Positions 1-11,278 of a stretch of 64,000 nt of DNA are shown piece after piece. The notes beneath the pieces are model-generated. The model saw nothing but the letters and a program-made list of their open reading frames with translations, had not been told where the DNA came from and ran no database searches. Numbering within the stretch: position 1 is the first letter of the stretch; every line of letters begins with the position of its first letter. The translations under genes were made by a program, and so were the position numbers. Source of the stretch: Dallia pectoralis (taxonomy: Eukaryota; Chordata; Actinopteri; Esociformes; Umbridae); NCBI GenBank assembly GCA_029465975.1, contig CM055747.1, positions 5,235,069 to 5,299,068 on the forward strand. Direction: 5' to 3'.

Positions 1-1740
1 TAATGGCATAATGTGGTCTAGCTGTCAATACGATGAGTTGACGTGGGAAGAAGACATTACATTCCATCCAAAAATCATAGAACAAGGCAGTTGCGCAACA
101 TTCCTGCCTGTGCTAGAATCCGCTCAGTCCACATTGTGGTGGATATTACTCATCCACTCACTCCCTGGACCTCCCGAGGCCATAGGAGTGCAGGAACAAT
201 TGCACCAGATCTCTGAGGTAGTGGAGAGCGGTTGTCATCTAGGAATCCAAGAATCCAAAACACAAACACGAGAGACATCGATGAACACTGAATAATACCA
301 AAGGGGAGTTGGTGTACAGGCATAATGAGAAGATGGGAACCACGTGTAAACATGGGGACGACAAGAAAAGACAAGACATGGTATGTAATAGGGAAGGAAT
401 GGGTCGATGGTGGCTAGTGGGAAGGTGGCGTCGAACAATGAGACTTTTGTTGCGCCAGGAGAGGGCATCCGAGGCGCGGGAGATGTGACAGACAGATACA
501 GACCTTTACTTCAACATATAACAAATACGTTTCACACAAAAAGTAAGATACCTTAGTTATTCCAGAAATATACATTTATTCATTTTACAGAAATTCCATT
601 CAAGGCAGTTCCCATAATCACTAGAAGTTTAGAAATGTTTTGCGGACTGTGGATTGTCAGGTACGATTTATGATCACAGTCTGAGCCTGCACATTCTGAA
701 GCATTTGCGACGGTTAATTTAGAACACATGTTAGCAATTCCATATTGATAGTGGCTATTTGTTATTTTAATTTTTATATTATATGAGAGGAAGGCCATGA
801 GAACCTGAAGGGCATCTGGGTAATGTTGTAAGCTAATTATCTGAATCTCACAAGCACATCTACATGAGAATGGTTAAAAAAAACTATAAAAACATTTTGA
901 AATATCTTAGTACAGCCCTAAACCCCACTAAGATGCCACGGCCCGGATACGAACATTTCACAACGTAAAAAAACAAATTTCACTGAGTTAAAGCGGTTCT
1001 GCACGGTGGAGTGGGCCAGAATTCCAGACGTTGCGTGCATGTTTGGGCTCTTAGCAGTCGGATGAAGCCTGATGTGCTTTGGTCCAGTTGTTTGCTTTGT
1101 TCTTGGGCGTTGGCCTTGTTAGTCGGTCCCCCGTGTGCTTTCGGTCCATGTCTCCTGCATTTCATTTGCATGGATCTACACCAATCGTGATACACCTGTT
1201 TCCTTTCTGCCCACCTCTTTACATCCTCCAACCACCAGGGTCTGCATGGTTTCAATCTCACCATTTCCTGGACCAGACTGCAGGGAATACCAGGATGCAA
1301 TGGCTTGTAGTAGCAAGGACCAGTGGCCGCTTCCCCCAGTGCTTGAACCCTCCACCAGGGGGTGACTGTACATTACGGGGTTTTTGAGGGCCTGCAAGTG
1401 AGTGGGTTGCACATCTTTGTGTGCTTCTCCCGCTTTTGTCACCATCCCTAATCTGAAACCTTTGGCGCTTTCGGCTTGCAGGACAGATTGCCTAGCAGCA
1501 TTGCCCATTAAGGCCTGTTTTCCATGGCCTCTTTTTGGGCGGTTGTGCCAGCCTTTTATGTCAACAACAGACCTGTGTATTATGCGCTAGGATGGCACCT
1601 CATTCCATCCCTAAGGAAATTATGGTTCTATTTATAACCAAAGAATTAGCACAGCTGAGGTGGTTTTTTATTGTTATCCAGTGCAATCTGTTGCAGCAAA
1701 CAACCTTCCAACTATATATAATTGTAGCAATATTACGTAT
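1..1740. other. Intergenic sequence upstream of MRPS17
   Basis: I see no convincing gene here. The open frames are short and overlap on both strands. Around 980-1300 the minus strand has a frame with a Trp-Trp motif followed by an Arg/Lys-rich stretch (PWWLEDVKRW), which is weakly reminiscent of the linker region of a decayed non-LTR retrotransposon. I could not confirm that. Confidence 0.5.
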
Positions 1741-1764
1741 TGATTATGAAAATTCATAACAATT

Positions 1765-1936
1765 TGTAAATTGACCCATGTTTTCCAAGCATTAGCAATT
1801 ATGAATTAATAATAAATAAATAAACATGTTACTGTGAATATCCCTTATAAATTGACCCATGTTTTCCAAGCATTAGCAATTATGAATTCTGAATTAATAA
1901 TAAATAAATAAAAATGTTACTGTGAATATCCCTCAT
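1765..1936. repeat. Two-copy tandem duplication (about 85-90 bp)
   Basis: The sequence beginning AAATTGACCCATG and ending GTGAATATCCC occurs twice in direct, nearly contiguous copies. The second copy has a short insertion in front of its AT-rich AATAATAAATAAATAAA stretch. The high identity suggests a recent duplication. It lies about 100 bp upstream of the likely MRPS17 promoter. Confidence 0.85.
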
Positions 1937-2029
1937 AAGCCTTTAAGGCTAATAAAATGCCAATGAAAGCTGGGTAATATCGGCGCCTAGAACCAAACCG
2001 CACCAAACGTTAAGTAGGTGTGTCCTTCA

Positions 2030-2155
2030 GTGTACTCCGTAGTTACGTCATCAAAACAAGACAGACTAGGAAGACATTAGAAACTCGCGAATCGCGTTGA
2101 TGCATTTCTGACCTCCACCTGGGTTACATTCATTTAAGGTTCTCATTTAAAGTAA
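2030..2155 (+). promoter_or_regulatory. MRPS17: Probable MRPS17 promoter and 5'UTR exon
   Basis: A CRE/ATF-like TTACGTCAT lies at 2043-2051, followed near 2085-2099 by the near-palindrome CTCGCGAATCGCG. A donor-like AAA|GTAAGT occurs at 2151-2156. The first coding exon of MRPS17 is preceded by a clear acceptor (TTCTAG at 2579-2584), so an upstream non-coding exon is needed, and this is the best candidate. It is inferred from motifs only. Confidence 0.45.
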
Positions 2156-2450
2156 GTGTGGAAATTACATTTAAATAACCTCACAGTTGCTTTCAATTTG
2201 TAGATTCATATTTTACTTGTGTATTTTTGTACATGCCTACACGAAATGTGATGATCAAGAAAGTCCATCATTAGGTCATTAGGCACGTTAGAAACTTAAT
2301 CTGCTTGCTTTACGATTTAGGTATCCAACATAAAATTGTTTAGGTCATCGCCATTATAATCTTGTTACAGTAGAAGCTCGTAGAATTTTTGGAAAAACGC
2401 GAGAAATCTGCTGTTCAATAAAAGTATTGAGTATTATTGTACTATTTTAT

Positions 2451-2580
<130 letters not shown>

Positions 2581-2608
2581 CTAGGATCCTGTGCGCCTAA
2601 TTTGAAGG

Positions 2609-3193
2609 ATGTCTGTGAAGCAGGCATCGGTTCATGCCAAATGGATTATAGGCAAAGTGATCGGGACCAAGATGCATAAGACAGCCAAAGTTAGAGTCAC
2701 TAGGCTGGTTCTGGACCCCTACTTGCTCAAGGTAAATACTGACAGCACTCCTTGTCAGTGCAGTTACTTTTTTGTTGAGCATATTATTTTATCAATGCAC
2801 TGCAACATCTCCCATTTGTATAAAAACTGTACATTTTGACATTGTAACTGTTGCATCTTTCAGTACTACAACAAGAGGAAGACCTATTTTGCACATGATG
2901 CACTGCAGCTGTGCACTGTGGGAGACATTGTCCTTCTGAAGGCCCTGCCGGAGCGCAGGACTAAGCATGTGAAACATGAACTGGCGGAAATCGTCTACAA
3001 AGTAGGCAACGTGGTGGACCCACTGACCGGAAGGAGGGTGGCGGGGACCGAGTTTCTAGAGCCCCTAGCTGAGTCCACAGACAGTCTGGAAGATGAGACG
3101 ACGCTAACAGAGAAACTACAGCAACTGAACATTTCTGCTGCTGCTCCTTCTAGTGCGTCCTCTGCCTCGCCAACAACAACCGGGATGAAATAG
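2609..3193 (+). CDS. MRPS17: Mitochondrial small-subunit ribosomal protein uS17m (MRPS17)
   Basis: The coding exons are 2609-2731 and 2864-3193 (donor AAG|GTAAAT, acceptor TTTCAG|TAC). They give a 150-aa protein starting MSVKQASVHAKW. The uS17 OB-fold core is clear: GKVIGTKMHKTAKVRV, then KRKTYFAHDA, and VGDIVLLKALPERRTKHVKHE. The family binds 12S rRNA in the mitoribosomal small subunit. The mammalian protein is about 130 aa; this one has a longer Ser/Ala/Thr-rich C-terminal tail after the conserved KLQQLNIS. The start is supported by match to the family N-terminus. An ATTAAA polyadenylation hexamer lies at 3215-3220. A 5' non-coding exon probably precedes it. The next gene, NIPSNAP2, is its usual vertebrate neighbour. 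Confidence 0.97.
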
Positions 3194-3220
3194 TCTTCTC
3201 ATGCTATATCATACATTAAA

Positions 3221-4190
3221 ATAACTGTGTCATTGCCTCTTTGGCAATATTGGCTAAACAGACCCGTACCCGGACTAGAAGAATCAGCAACGTGTCTTTG
3301 CTTTGCCAATTCAGTTGAGATCATTTGTCTTTTTTATAGCTATGATTTTCTCGACCTCAAAGTGATTAGCTTGGACCGTCCATTACTGTACATGCACCAA
3401 TTTCAAGTGATTATTTGATTAGTTTCTGTCATTGATGTTACGAAGGTGAATTAAATGTGTGCAAAATTGATTTAAATGTGTGAATTCATACAGGGTTGCT
3501 TAGTTAAATGGATTTGGGATGTGTACATCTAATAACCACATCCATTGCCGTATAGACAATTTGCACCACCCAATTCAAATACGTAAATAAACATTTGCGC
3601 AATTTGCAATTGTTCATTACTTGCCCTCACCTCACACTGTGTCAAGTTGACTTATAATGATGCCATATGAACATCCGGTCATTTGCAGTAGAATAAATAA
3701 TGGATACAAAAAAACAGTGCAGTACAACTGGTTTATGGAACAGTATCGCTGGACGTGCAACGTCTGTACATGTCACTTAAAAACAAGAAGAAATGGCTCC
3801 AGTGGGCATGTATATTCTGCAACGTTGTAAAAGTGTAGATTGATCAAACATTGCAGACAAATCTTGGTTTAATTTACATGAGTTTGGGATTTGATGGAAC
3901 AGCAGTTTACATTTAATTAATTTATGTACCTTTTTGTAACAGAAAAGGGGGAATTAATATTCCTATTATAAGCTAGGTGGCAAGGTAGCCATGATTGAAA
4001 GGACAATAGTTAACATTTTTACTTATGAATCATGGTTTCATTGGATCTTTGGTGAACAGATTTAGGACACAGTTTATTGGCACGTTTGAAAGATGAAAGC
4101 ACAAACTGGACAATGTATAAAGACCAAAGCAAACGTATCTAATTAAACTGACCACAGAGTGTATTGAGAATGTTTTTTGGCATATACATA
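3221..4190. other. MRPS17 3' flank and MRPS17-NIPSNAP2 spacer
   Basis: This is AT-rich sequence without a supportable gene. An alternative polyadenylation hexamer AATAAA occurs near 3585. No clear transposon was recognised. Confidence 0.6.
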
Positions 4191-4269
4191 ACTCATGAAA
4201 GCGGCTTTAGCGCCATCTAGAGGAGAATCCGGGTATCACGTTACGACACCTGGAAGCACTGGGGGAAAG

Positions 4270-7200
4270 ATGGCGACTCGCGTCCTTCAGATTGTGGCCA
4301 ACAGCCTGAAACAGACAAGAAATGCTGTCCGGACGAACGGACAATTCACACTCACAACCAGGTCAGATGGACTTTTGAATTAGCAACGTACATGTTAAAG
4401 TAAAATTGCGTTGCATTATTTATTTCAAACCTTAAAAACTCTTCCCACGTCCCACAAAGCCAGTGTTGTTCCAGTGTCTACTAACAACTTAGTTAACCTA
4501 GCAGCACACCAGTTAGCTCTGTTGACGACTAGGTTAGTGAAGCGAACACAGTACCTTTTCACATGTCGCTATTTTGCGCTAGAACATTTTCCACCAATGT
4601 TTTGAAAATGCATTGCAACGTTTATTTAACGTATTTTGCCGGATTTATGAAGATTTCTGCTTTCTTCGTTTCAAATCAGTGTACTTCACGGGTCATGACC
4701 CTACTAAGGGTTACGCAGACAGATTGTGACCCCATCTAGTAAGTACAGAGAGTAAGTACTCGATTAGGAGAGGGTGTAGAGATTAGACTGGCATGAGTAG
4801 GCGTGTTGGAGATTTGTTTTTGTTGCATAGGTGTCAGGTGGCCTATCTTTCACAGTAACCGAAATACAATCCCCAGGTTTGGTTAGGCGATACATCTGTT
4901 GTCCTGTCATAGGCGTTTTTCTGGTTGGCTTGCTTGATCTGCAACACGGATAGCGTCTGCCCGTATTTTCTTAGATGCTTATTATAACTAGGTCTTCATA
5001 AATTATTTGGCAAGATATGAAAATCAGGGTGTTAGCTGCTGAGGTCTTATGAGATTACAAAGTACTATCTAACATGATGAAGACATGATCTAAGCTGATT
5101 TATTTTCGGTGTGTATTAGCTGAAACATGTTAAATAGAAGTAAATAATAAAAAGGGGTCTACTAAAAGTTGCGTGCTCTGTCTGGTTTGGGTCTGGGTGT
5201 CTGTAAGAGCACATTGTGACAACTGTCGTTGTAAAAAGAAAGGGCTTATACAATAAGTTTTATTGAGCGATATACAGTAGTGAGTGCAGACTTAACATTG
5301 CCATGCATTTTGTTAGGCCACTGTGTGGGAATCAAACCATGTAAACACTCTCTCTTATGATGTCCTGTGTCCGAACACTGTTTCTTCTCCAGGGGTCTCT
5401 CTGCGTCCCACAATAGGAATCGTGAGGACAGCTGGTTCAAGTCACTGTTTGTGAGGAAAGTCGACCCCAGGAAGGATGCCCACTCCCAACTACTGGCCAA
5501 GAAGGAAGAAACCAATCTCTACAAAATACAGTGTAGGTTGAAACGCGTGAGATGGCGTATGCTGTTAATAAAACAAGATTAGCGGATGTAATGGTGATTT
5601 CAAGGTGTCAGATCTTTCCCCAGACCGTTGCCAGATTACTTAAAACAACGATTTTTCCCCGACAGTTCACAACGTCAAGCCTGAGTGCCTTGATGCGTAC
5701 AACAAACTTTGGTAAGAAACACTAGACGTCGGTGCTGTTTTTGGGCAGCGTCTTTATTGTTTTGTCTCTCACTAATTATTTCTAATTAATATCATTGCCA
5801 TATCATAGTTTCTCTTTTGTTGTGAATGCTCAGTGAGGAGGTTCTGCCCTCAATCAACACGGACTCTCACTACCCCTGCGAGCTGATTGGCACCTGGAAC
5901 ACATGGTATGGAGAACAGGACCAGGCAGGTATGTATCTACACACACACACACACTACACAACACACACCACACACACAAATATTTGTGATTACTTTTTAA
6001 ATAAATAATCGAATTCCTAATTCATTTGTGGTAATTTAATCTGAGTTAAAGACATGCTTTTTACAGTCCTCTGCCTTCCAGGAAACCAATGTTAAGATAT
6101 TTGCATACATAGCCCTGATTGGCTGATGGGATGGCGTAGAGCCGATGCAATTTAAACTGAAGGCCTATTGAAAATGTATGCTAATTGAATACTGCATTGA
6201 GCTTTTCTGCTGCTGTTTGCTGTGTCTTTACATTGTATTTATTTCACTTCTATTTGTACAGATAGTTGGACTGGTACCTAGGATGTATCTTTGTTTTTTC
6301 CCCGATTTGTTAAAAGAAATATTGCAAAATGTATCTGTGTATATTAAAAATGTCTAAACTTTGATTTTGTTAAGCATAGTAGGTATGCTTATCCTAACAT
6401 AAACATAACCTTCAATAACCACACTCGCCTCCTTCCCTCTGTGTCACAGTTCATCTGTGGAGATATCGGGGAGGCTACCCAGCCCTGACAGAGGCCATGA
6501 ACAAACTCATGCAGAATAAGGTTAGTAGAAAAGTCAAATCACAAAAATACCTGATTGGTGGAGTGCTGCAAATATATATATTTGGCCAGTAGAGATTGGT
6601 TGATCTCAATTTGATACCTGGTCGGATCTCAATTTGATACTTGTATACATAAGAATATTACGTTTTTATTGAATACATTACATTGCCCCAGAAATGTGTT
6701 GTCACTTTCATTATGGAATATCGTGTATAGATTTATAGCAAAAAAGCATGGTCTATCAGATTTGTGTGCGTTCTCTTTCCAGGTCTTTAACCATTTCCTG
6801 TGGTTTTGTAGGTGTTTCTAGAGTACAGGAATGAGCGGGGGAAGATGTTACTGTCTCGTCGTAACCAGCTGCTGCTTGAGTTTAGCTTCTGGAACGAGCC
6901 GACTCCCCGTCCAGGACCCAACATCTACGAGCTCCGCTCATACCAACTTCGGGTTAGACTGGCTTTTTGCTGCCCGCCAATGACCACCGGCATACTGCTG
7001 TCTCTCTCTCTCTCTCTGTTTTAAATACACACATGAGCCAAAACATAATGCTGTTTTACATCATGTGGACAGCGTTTACCCGGGGTAGTAATGGCACCAG
7101 CATGCGCCGTGAAAAGACGCCACCCGGGTGGAGGGAGCTTGGCGCTCTGGGCAATGATCTTATGGGAGTATCTGAGTCCTGGCATTTATTTTCATGTCAA

Positions 7201-9567
7201 TTTGACAGGTGCCACCTCCCTAAACATGGCATTCCCTAAATAAACCTGAATGTATATCTGGAGAAGAAAATAATGTTATTTTTGTCATGAATACATTTTA
7301 CGATTTTTCTTTCCATTCTTCTTCACCTGCTGCTATTTAATTCTCCCTTTGTTCTTTCTTTAAGCCCGGAACGATGATCGAGTGGGGAAACTACTGGTAT
7401 GGCCGCTCTGCTCTTCTATGTTGAGGTTAATCAGTCCCTGTTTCATGTTTCATTCATTAGGTGTCACTTTTTCTTAGACACTGGTAAAGACCGCGTCACT
7501 TGGTTCCTTCTGTCATGTAGTTGATACATCTGTACGGTACCCATCCCCCGCCCACCTGCATGTCAGTTGCATGACTCGTTAAGCATGAACGGAAATGGAA
7601 GTCATAAGGGGAAAAACTGTCAAATTTAAAAGTACAGCCGGGCAGAATGTACATTTTCCAACCACGATAATGCTCCGTTTGCCTGTCGAATCCACATGAG
7701 CGATACATTTGATGATTGGAGCAGGCAGATTGATAATTATTGCTATTATTTGAATGTGAAATCAACGATTCGTTAGAGAAACACGTATGATAAAGCATGA
7801 CATTGATTGAAACATGTAATTGCTGACTGTTTATGTTGACATTTCCTTGATTCGGGCAAAACATACTTGACATGAGTGATCAGCCAGTGGGTCACCAGAC
7901 CTGCAAAGCCCTCTGGGCTCAGGCCGGTGATTACGAGCTCCTCTGATGTGTCACACAACCCCCCTGCTCAATTGAAACTAGGCGATGGTTGAGCCACGCC
8001 TTACAAAACCCTTTGGGATGTCCGATAAAAACGTCCAGGGCTAAAGCCTGGGTCTGGTGACGCCACTGATCATTTGTAATCACTCTGCTCTGTTGCAATC
8101 GTTCAATTGAGCAAAGGATAAACAGGTTTTGGACTTGAGGCTTGTTGATTGGCCGTTGTTTGTCATGTGACCTACGTGTGATCCACAGGGCTCGAGCCAT
8201 TGAGTTCCGGCAGCAGAACAGTGAGGCGGTGGGCGGGTTCTTCTCACAGATTGGCAGCCTGTACATGGTACATCATCTCTGGGGTAAGAACATATGGCGC
8301 ATCATGGATGACTTGGCTCTCGCTCGCTGTCCGTTTGTAAGGCATTTCCATCTAAAAGCGCTTGACGTCCTGGTTTGTGTCTGAAATATATTTTGTTTAA
8401 ATGTTCCGGGGCGGCCTTGCTGCTGACATAACTGTGGAAAATGAACGTTCTCTGCCTGTTATGTTTCGTTGTAGCCTACAAAGATCTGCAGTCAAGAGAA
8501 GACACCAGGAATGCCGCTTGGCGTCACGACGGCTGGGATGAGGTGGTGTATTACACAGGTGAATTTCCTTCATCCATTTTAGTTATTTCTTATCCGATGA
8601 ATTAGTTCTTATAGTTATCTCATCTCATCTTCAACCGCTTATCCGGGGTCGGGTTGCGGGGGTAGCAGCTCTAGCAGGGGACCCCAAACTTCCCTTTCTC
8701 GGGCAACATTAGCCAGCTCTGACTGGGGAATCCCGAGGCGTTCCCAGGCCAGTGTGGAGATATAATCTCTCCACCTAGTCCTGGGTCTTCCCCGAGGTCT
8801 CCTCCCAGCTGGACGTGCCTGGAACACCTCTCTAGGGAGGCGCCCAGGTGGCATTCGTACTAGATGCCCGAACCACCTCAACTGGCTCCTTTCTACGTAA
8901 AGGAGCAGCGGCTCTACTCCGAGTTCCTCTCGGATGACTGAGCTTCTCACCCTATCACTCAGGGAGAGGCCAGCCACCTTTCTGAGAAAACCCATTTCGG
9001 CCGCTTATAGTTCTCTGCTATTGTTATTATCATTCTTTTGTTGTTGAGGAGGCAGGAGGTGTGACAAATGAGCTGAGCTGGTGATGGTTTGTGGGCCATG
9101 ATGATATGGAGGCCAAAATAGTCTTCTTCTACACCGGGTTTAACACCACCATTTTATTATCGGTGCCATGCGATCTTTAGTGATCCGTGTCTGGACTCCT
9201 TTTTAACGTCCTAATCTCTAAAAAGATTAACCCTCCACCGGCCTAAAAGGGGATTGGGATTTGATGTTAAGACCAGTAAGAAGATTGTCCTTTACTGGCC
9301 CTTCAACATCACTTCTAGTGGCATCTGGCCTCCCATTTATGATCAACCAGAACCAGCTCAGCATCAGAGGCAAAACAGCAGTGGAAAGCAGATTGCTGCC
9401 ATCTATCAGTGTTTCCCAACCGTTATGTCGTCTCTCCTCACGTTTATGTGACCTGTGATAAAGTTGTTGAAATGTGAAATGAGTGTTGAATCGTCCCCCC
9501 AGTTCCTCTGATCCAGCACATGGACTCCAGGATAATGATCCCCATGAAGACGTCTCCACTGAAGTGA
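4270..9567 (+). CDS. NIPSNAP2: NIPSNAP2 (GBAS), mitochondrial NipSnap-domain protein
   Basis: Ten coding exons: 4270-4361, 5393-5532, 5666-5711, 5834-5928, 6450-6520, 6812-6952, 7365-7396, 8189-8283, 8475-8558, 9503-9567. All phases agree and give 286 aa, the family's usual length. The N-terminus (MATRVLQIVANSLKQTR) is basic like a mitochondrial targeting signal. Hallmark segments follow: REDSWFKSLFVRKVDPRKDAH, GTWNTWYGEQDQAVHLWRY, LLLEFSFWNEP, YELRSYQLRPGTMIEWGNYW, VGGFFSQIG, and the C-terminal RIMIPMKTSPLK. NIPSNAP1/2 are mitochondrial proteins implicated in mitophagy signalling; NIPSNAP2 is preferred over NIPSNAP1 because MRPS17 is adjacent. An in-frame ATG at 4195 would add 25 aa, but the 4270 start matches relatives. 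The exon 2 donor is AGT|GTAGGT, one base later than first appears. Confidence 0.96.
7034..7240 (+). mobile_element. Internal fragment of a Tc1-like transposon (NIPSNAP2 intron 6)
   Basis: The stretch from TTTTACATCATGTGGAC through GCTCTGGGCAATG to TTTGACAGGTGCCACC matches, from memory, part of the transposase gene of a widespread fish Tc1-like family. It covers the segment that ends near the CTGCTGGG-type region. No terminal repeats are visible and there are stops, so this is a dead fragment. A second fragment of the same family lies at 12721-12855. Confidence 0.7.
8617..9003 (-). mobile_element. 5'-truncated non-LTR retrotransposon (LINE) with 9-bp target-site duplication
   Basis: The minus strand encodes the C-terminal tail typical of a fish LINE ORF2: a RWFGHLVRMP motif, then an Arg/Pro-rich GRRPRGRPRTRWRDYI stretch, then AWERLG and a LLPPQPDPG end. 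The 3' end lies at about 8617 (TCATCTCATCTTCAACCGC). The direct repeat CTTATAGTT occurs at 8608-8616 and 9004-9012, the expected target-site duplication. The insertion is in NIPSNAP2 intron 9, antisense to the gene. I do not assign a clade (L2, Rex or RTE-type). Confidence 0.9.
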
Positions 9568-10978
9568 TCTCCCGTGGGGGGGGGGGGGCACCAAAGCTTC
9601 CAGGGTGTGACACGGGCACCCTTGACCCTTTTGGTTTGATACCTAGTTCAGAGTTACTGACAGCAAGATAACGGTTTCTGTTACTATCGCATACACTCCC
9701 TGTTGAGTTAATTACTCAGACGTGTCTCACTGGGCCACTCCCAAATCATTCATGATCAAACGTGCTCGTTGATTGGCTAGGTGGAGGTTTTACTGTATTG
9801 CTTATACCAATCGTACCGTCTTAGGGGTTGATCTGGGATTGGACCACTGAGCCAGTCACATCACCACTATATCATGGTGCTTGAGCTTTATTCATTTGCC
9901 CTGATGGCTTAGGGATGTTTCTTTTTGCTCCAGCACATCTCTCACTTCCTAGTTACTGAGGAAGATGAAGGAAGACTGTGTGAGGGTTAGAGAGAACTAT
10001 TTTTGATAACATTTTGTTTTTCTTTATTTAAACAAAAAACGAATCATGTCAGACTAATCAATACTGGCGAACCCCCATTGATACTTGATTTATTGGCTTT
10101 GACATCTTTACCTGTCATCCTATCAGTTCTCTCTTCATTAAAGCAATTAACAAATCAGGTGACTCTAACCTAGAGAGCGTGTTTTGAATTTGAAATGTAG
10201 ATAATGTCTTCGACAAGTTGGATTGTGTTATTGCTACATTGGGATATCGAAATAGGAAACAAAACATATTTGTGTTTAATGTGAATTGCAGTGCTTTGTT
10301 AAGATTAGTTGTACATATTTCATTAAACTTCTGATGAAAGGTATGTTTCTTTCTCAAAATGATTATCATTGGGGAGTGGGCCTAGAATCTGTGGTCTGGT
10401 ATAAAAAAAATATTCACATTTTCTAGTTGGAAACAGTCTCAATAGAGATTATTGTTTATCTGTGTACAAAGGAAAAACACAAACACACCTTGCACTCCTG
10501 AACTGTTCTTACACATTTTTCTTGCAAGAAGGACATTTAGAATTTCACGTAATTCATTGGTACTACTAGTTGGACATATTTTGTTGCTGGTTGAAGAGAA
10601 TATAGGAGTTTTACTGGTAACGTACACTTTACCTTGTGTGCAAATAAGATTCCTGACTCAAGACTCAAAGAACATAAGCGGCATTTGGGAATTTTTATGC
10701 TTATTATGTTCTGATATTAAAAAGATATCGATAGACAAGTTAGTCTACAAACCACCGGATTTTGTGACCGGTTATATTGCTCTCTAAGGTCTGTTAGTTA
10801 ATGACACAACTAGAACCGCCCATGGCGTCAACAAACAACATGTTCTTTTTAGATCTGACAAAAAGCAACGCCCATTGAATTCAGGACAGTTTATGCTGAG
10901 ATGCCTTTTGTATCAACCTGCTCACTCAAACAGGAAGTCTAGGCAGAACGGAAATGGCTAACGAACTCTGGCCCTCTG
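9568..10978. other. NIPSNAP2 3'UTR and flank, convergent intergenic region
   Basis: No gene is supported. ATTAAA hexamers near 10137 and 10323 are possible NIPSNAP2 polyadenylation signals. The open frames at about 10115-10790 are AT-rich and lack recognisable motifs. Confidence 0.5.
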
Positions 10979-10981
10979 ACG

Positions 10982-11049
10982 CCCACTAAACCCAGACGGG
11001 GCGGGGCTATTGATTACTAACCCCCACTAAACCCAGACGGGGCGGGGCT
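10982..11049. repeat. 41-bp tandem duplication carrying two GC boxes
   Basis: CCCACTAAACCCAGACGGGG followed by CGGGGCT occurs at 10982-11008 and 11023-11049. Each copy contains a perfect GGGGCGGGGC Sp1/KLF box. The repeat sits between the 3' ends of NIPSNAP2 and CFAP54. Confidence 0.9.
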
Positions 11050-11150
11050 TAGAAAAAGCTGTGTGTGTGTCACTTGAGTCTAAGTACGTCACTGTTGTTT
11101 TTGCGGTATCTTATATTTAAAAAAAACACAATGATTAACAATGAATATAT

Positions 11151-11156
11151 TTTATT
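11151..11156 (-). promoter_or_regulatory. CFAP54: CFAP54 polyadenylation signal
   Basis: AATAAA on the minus strand lies about 125 bp past the CFAP54 stop codon. It is the first canonical hexamer downstream. Confidence 0.7.
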
Positions 11157-11278
11157 ATTGTCCATAAGCGCATATGTGATAACGATCAATTAGATGGACA
11201 GGAGAAGTGTGCCATCTTTGTTCTCGGCCGTTTGGGTTTTCACCGTCTATTCTGCTGGTCCCTGGACCTTATACAGAA

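Noticed and set aside
5520..5545. NIPSNAP2 exon 2 seemed to lack a GT donor after the CAG codon
   Set aside because: Using ACAGT|GTAGGT restores both a GT donor and the frame into exon 3 (CAG TTT CAC), matching the family's QFHN.
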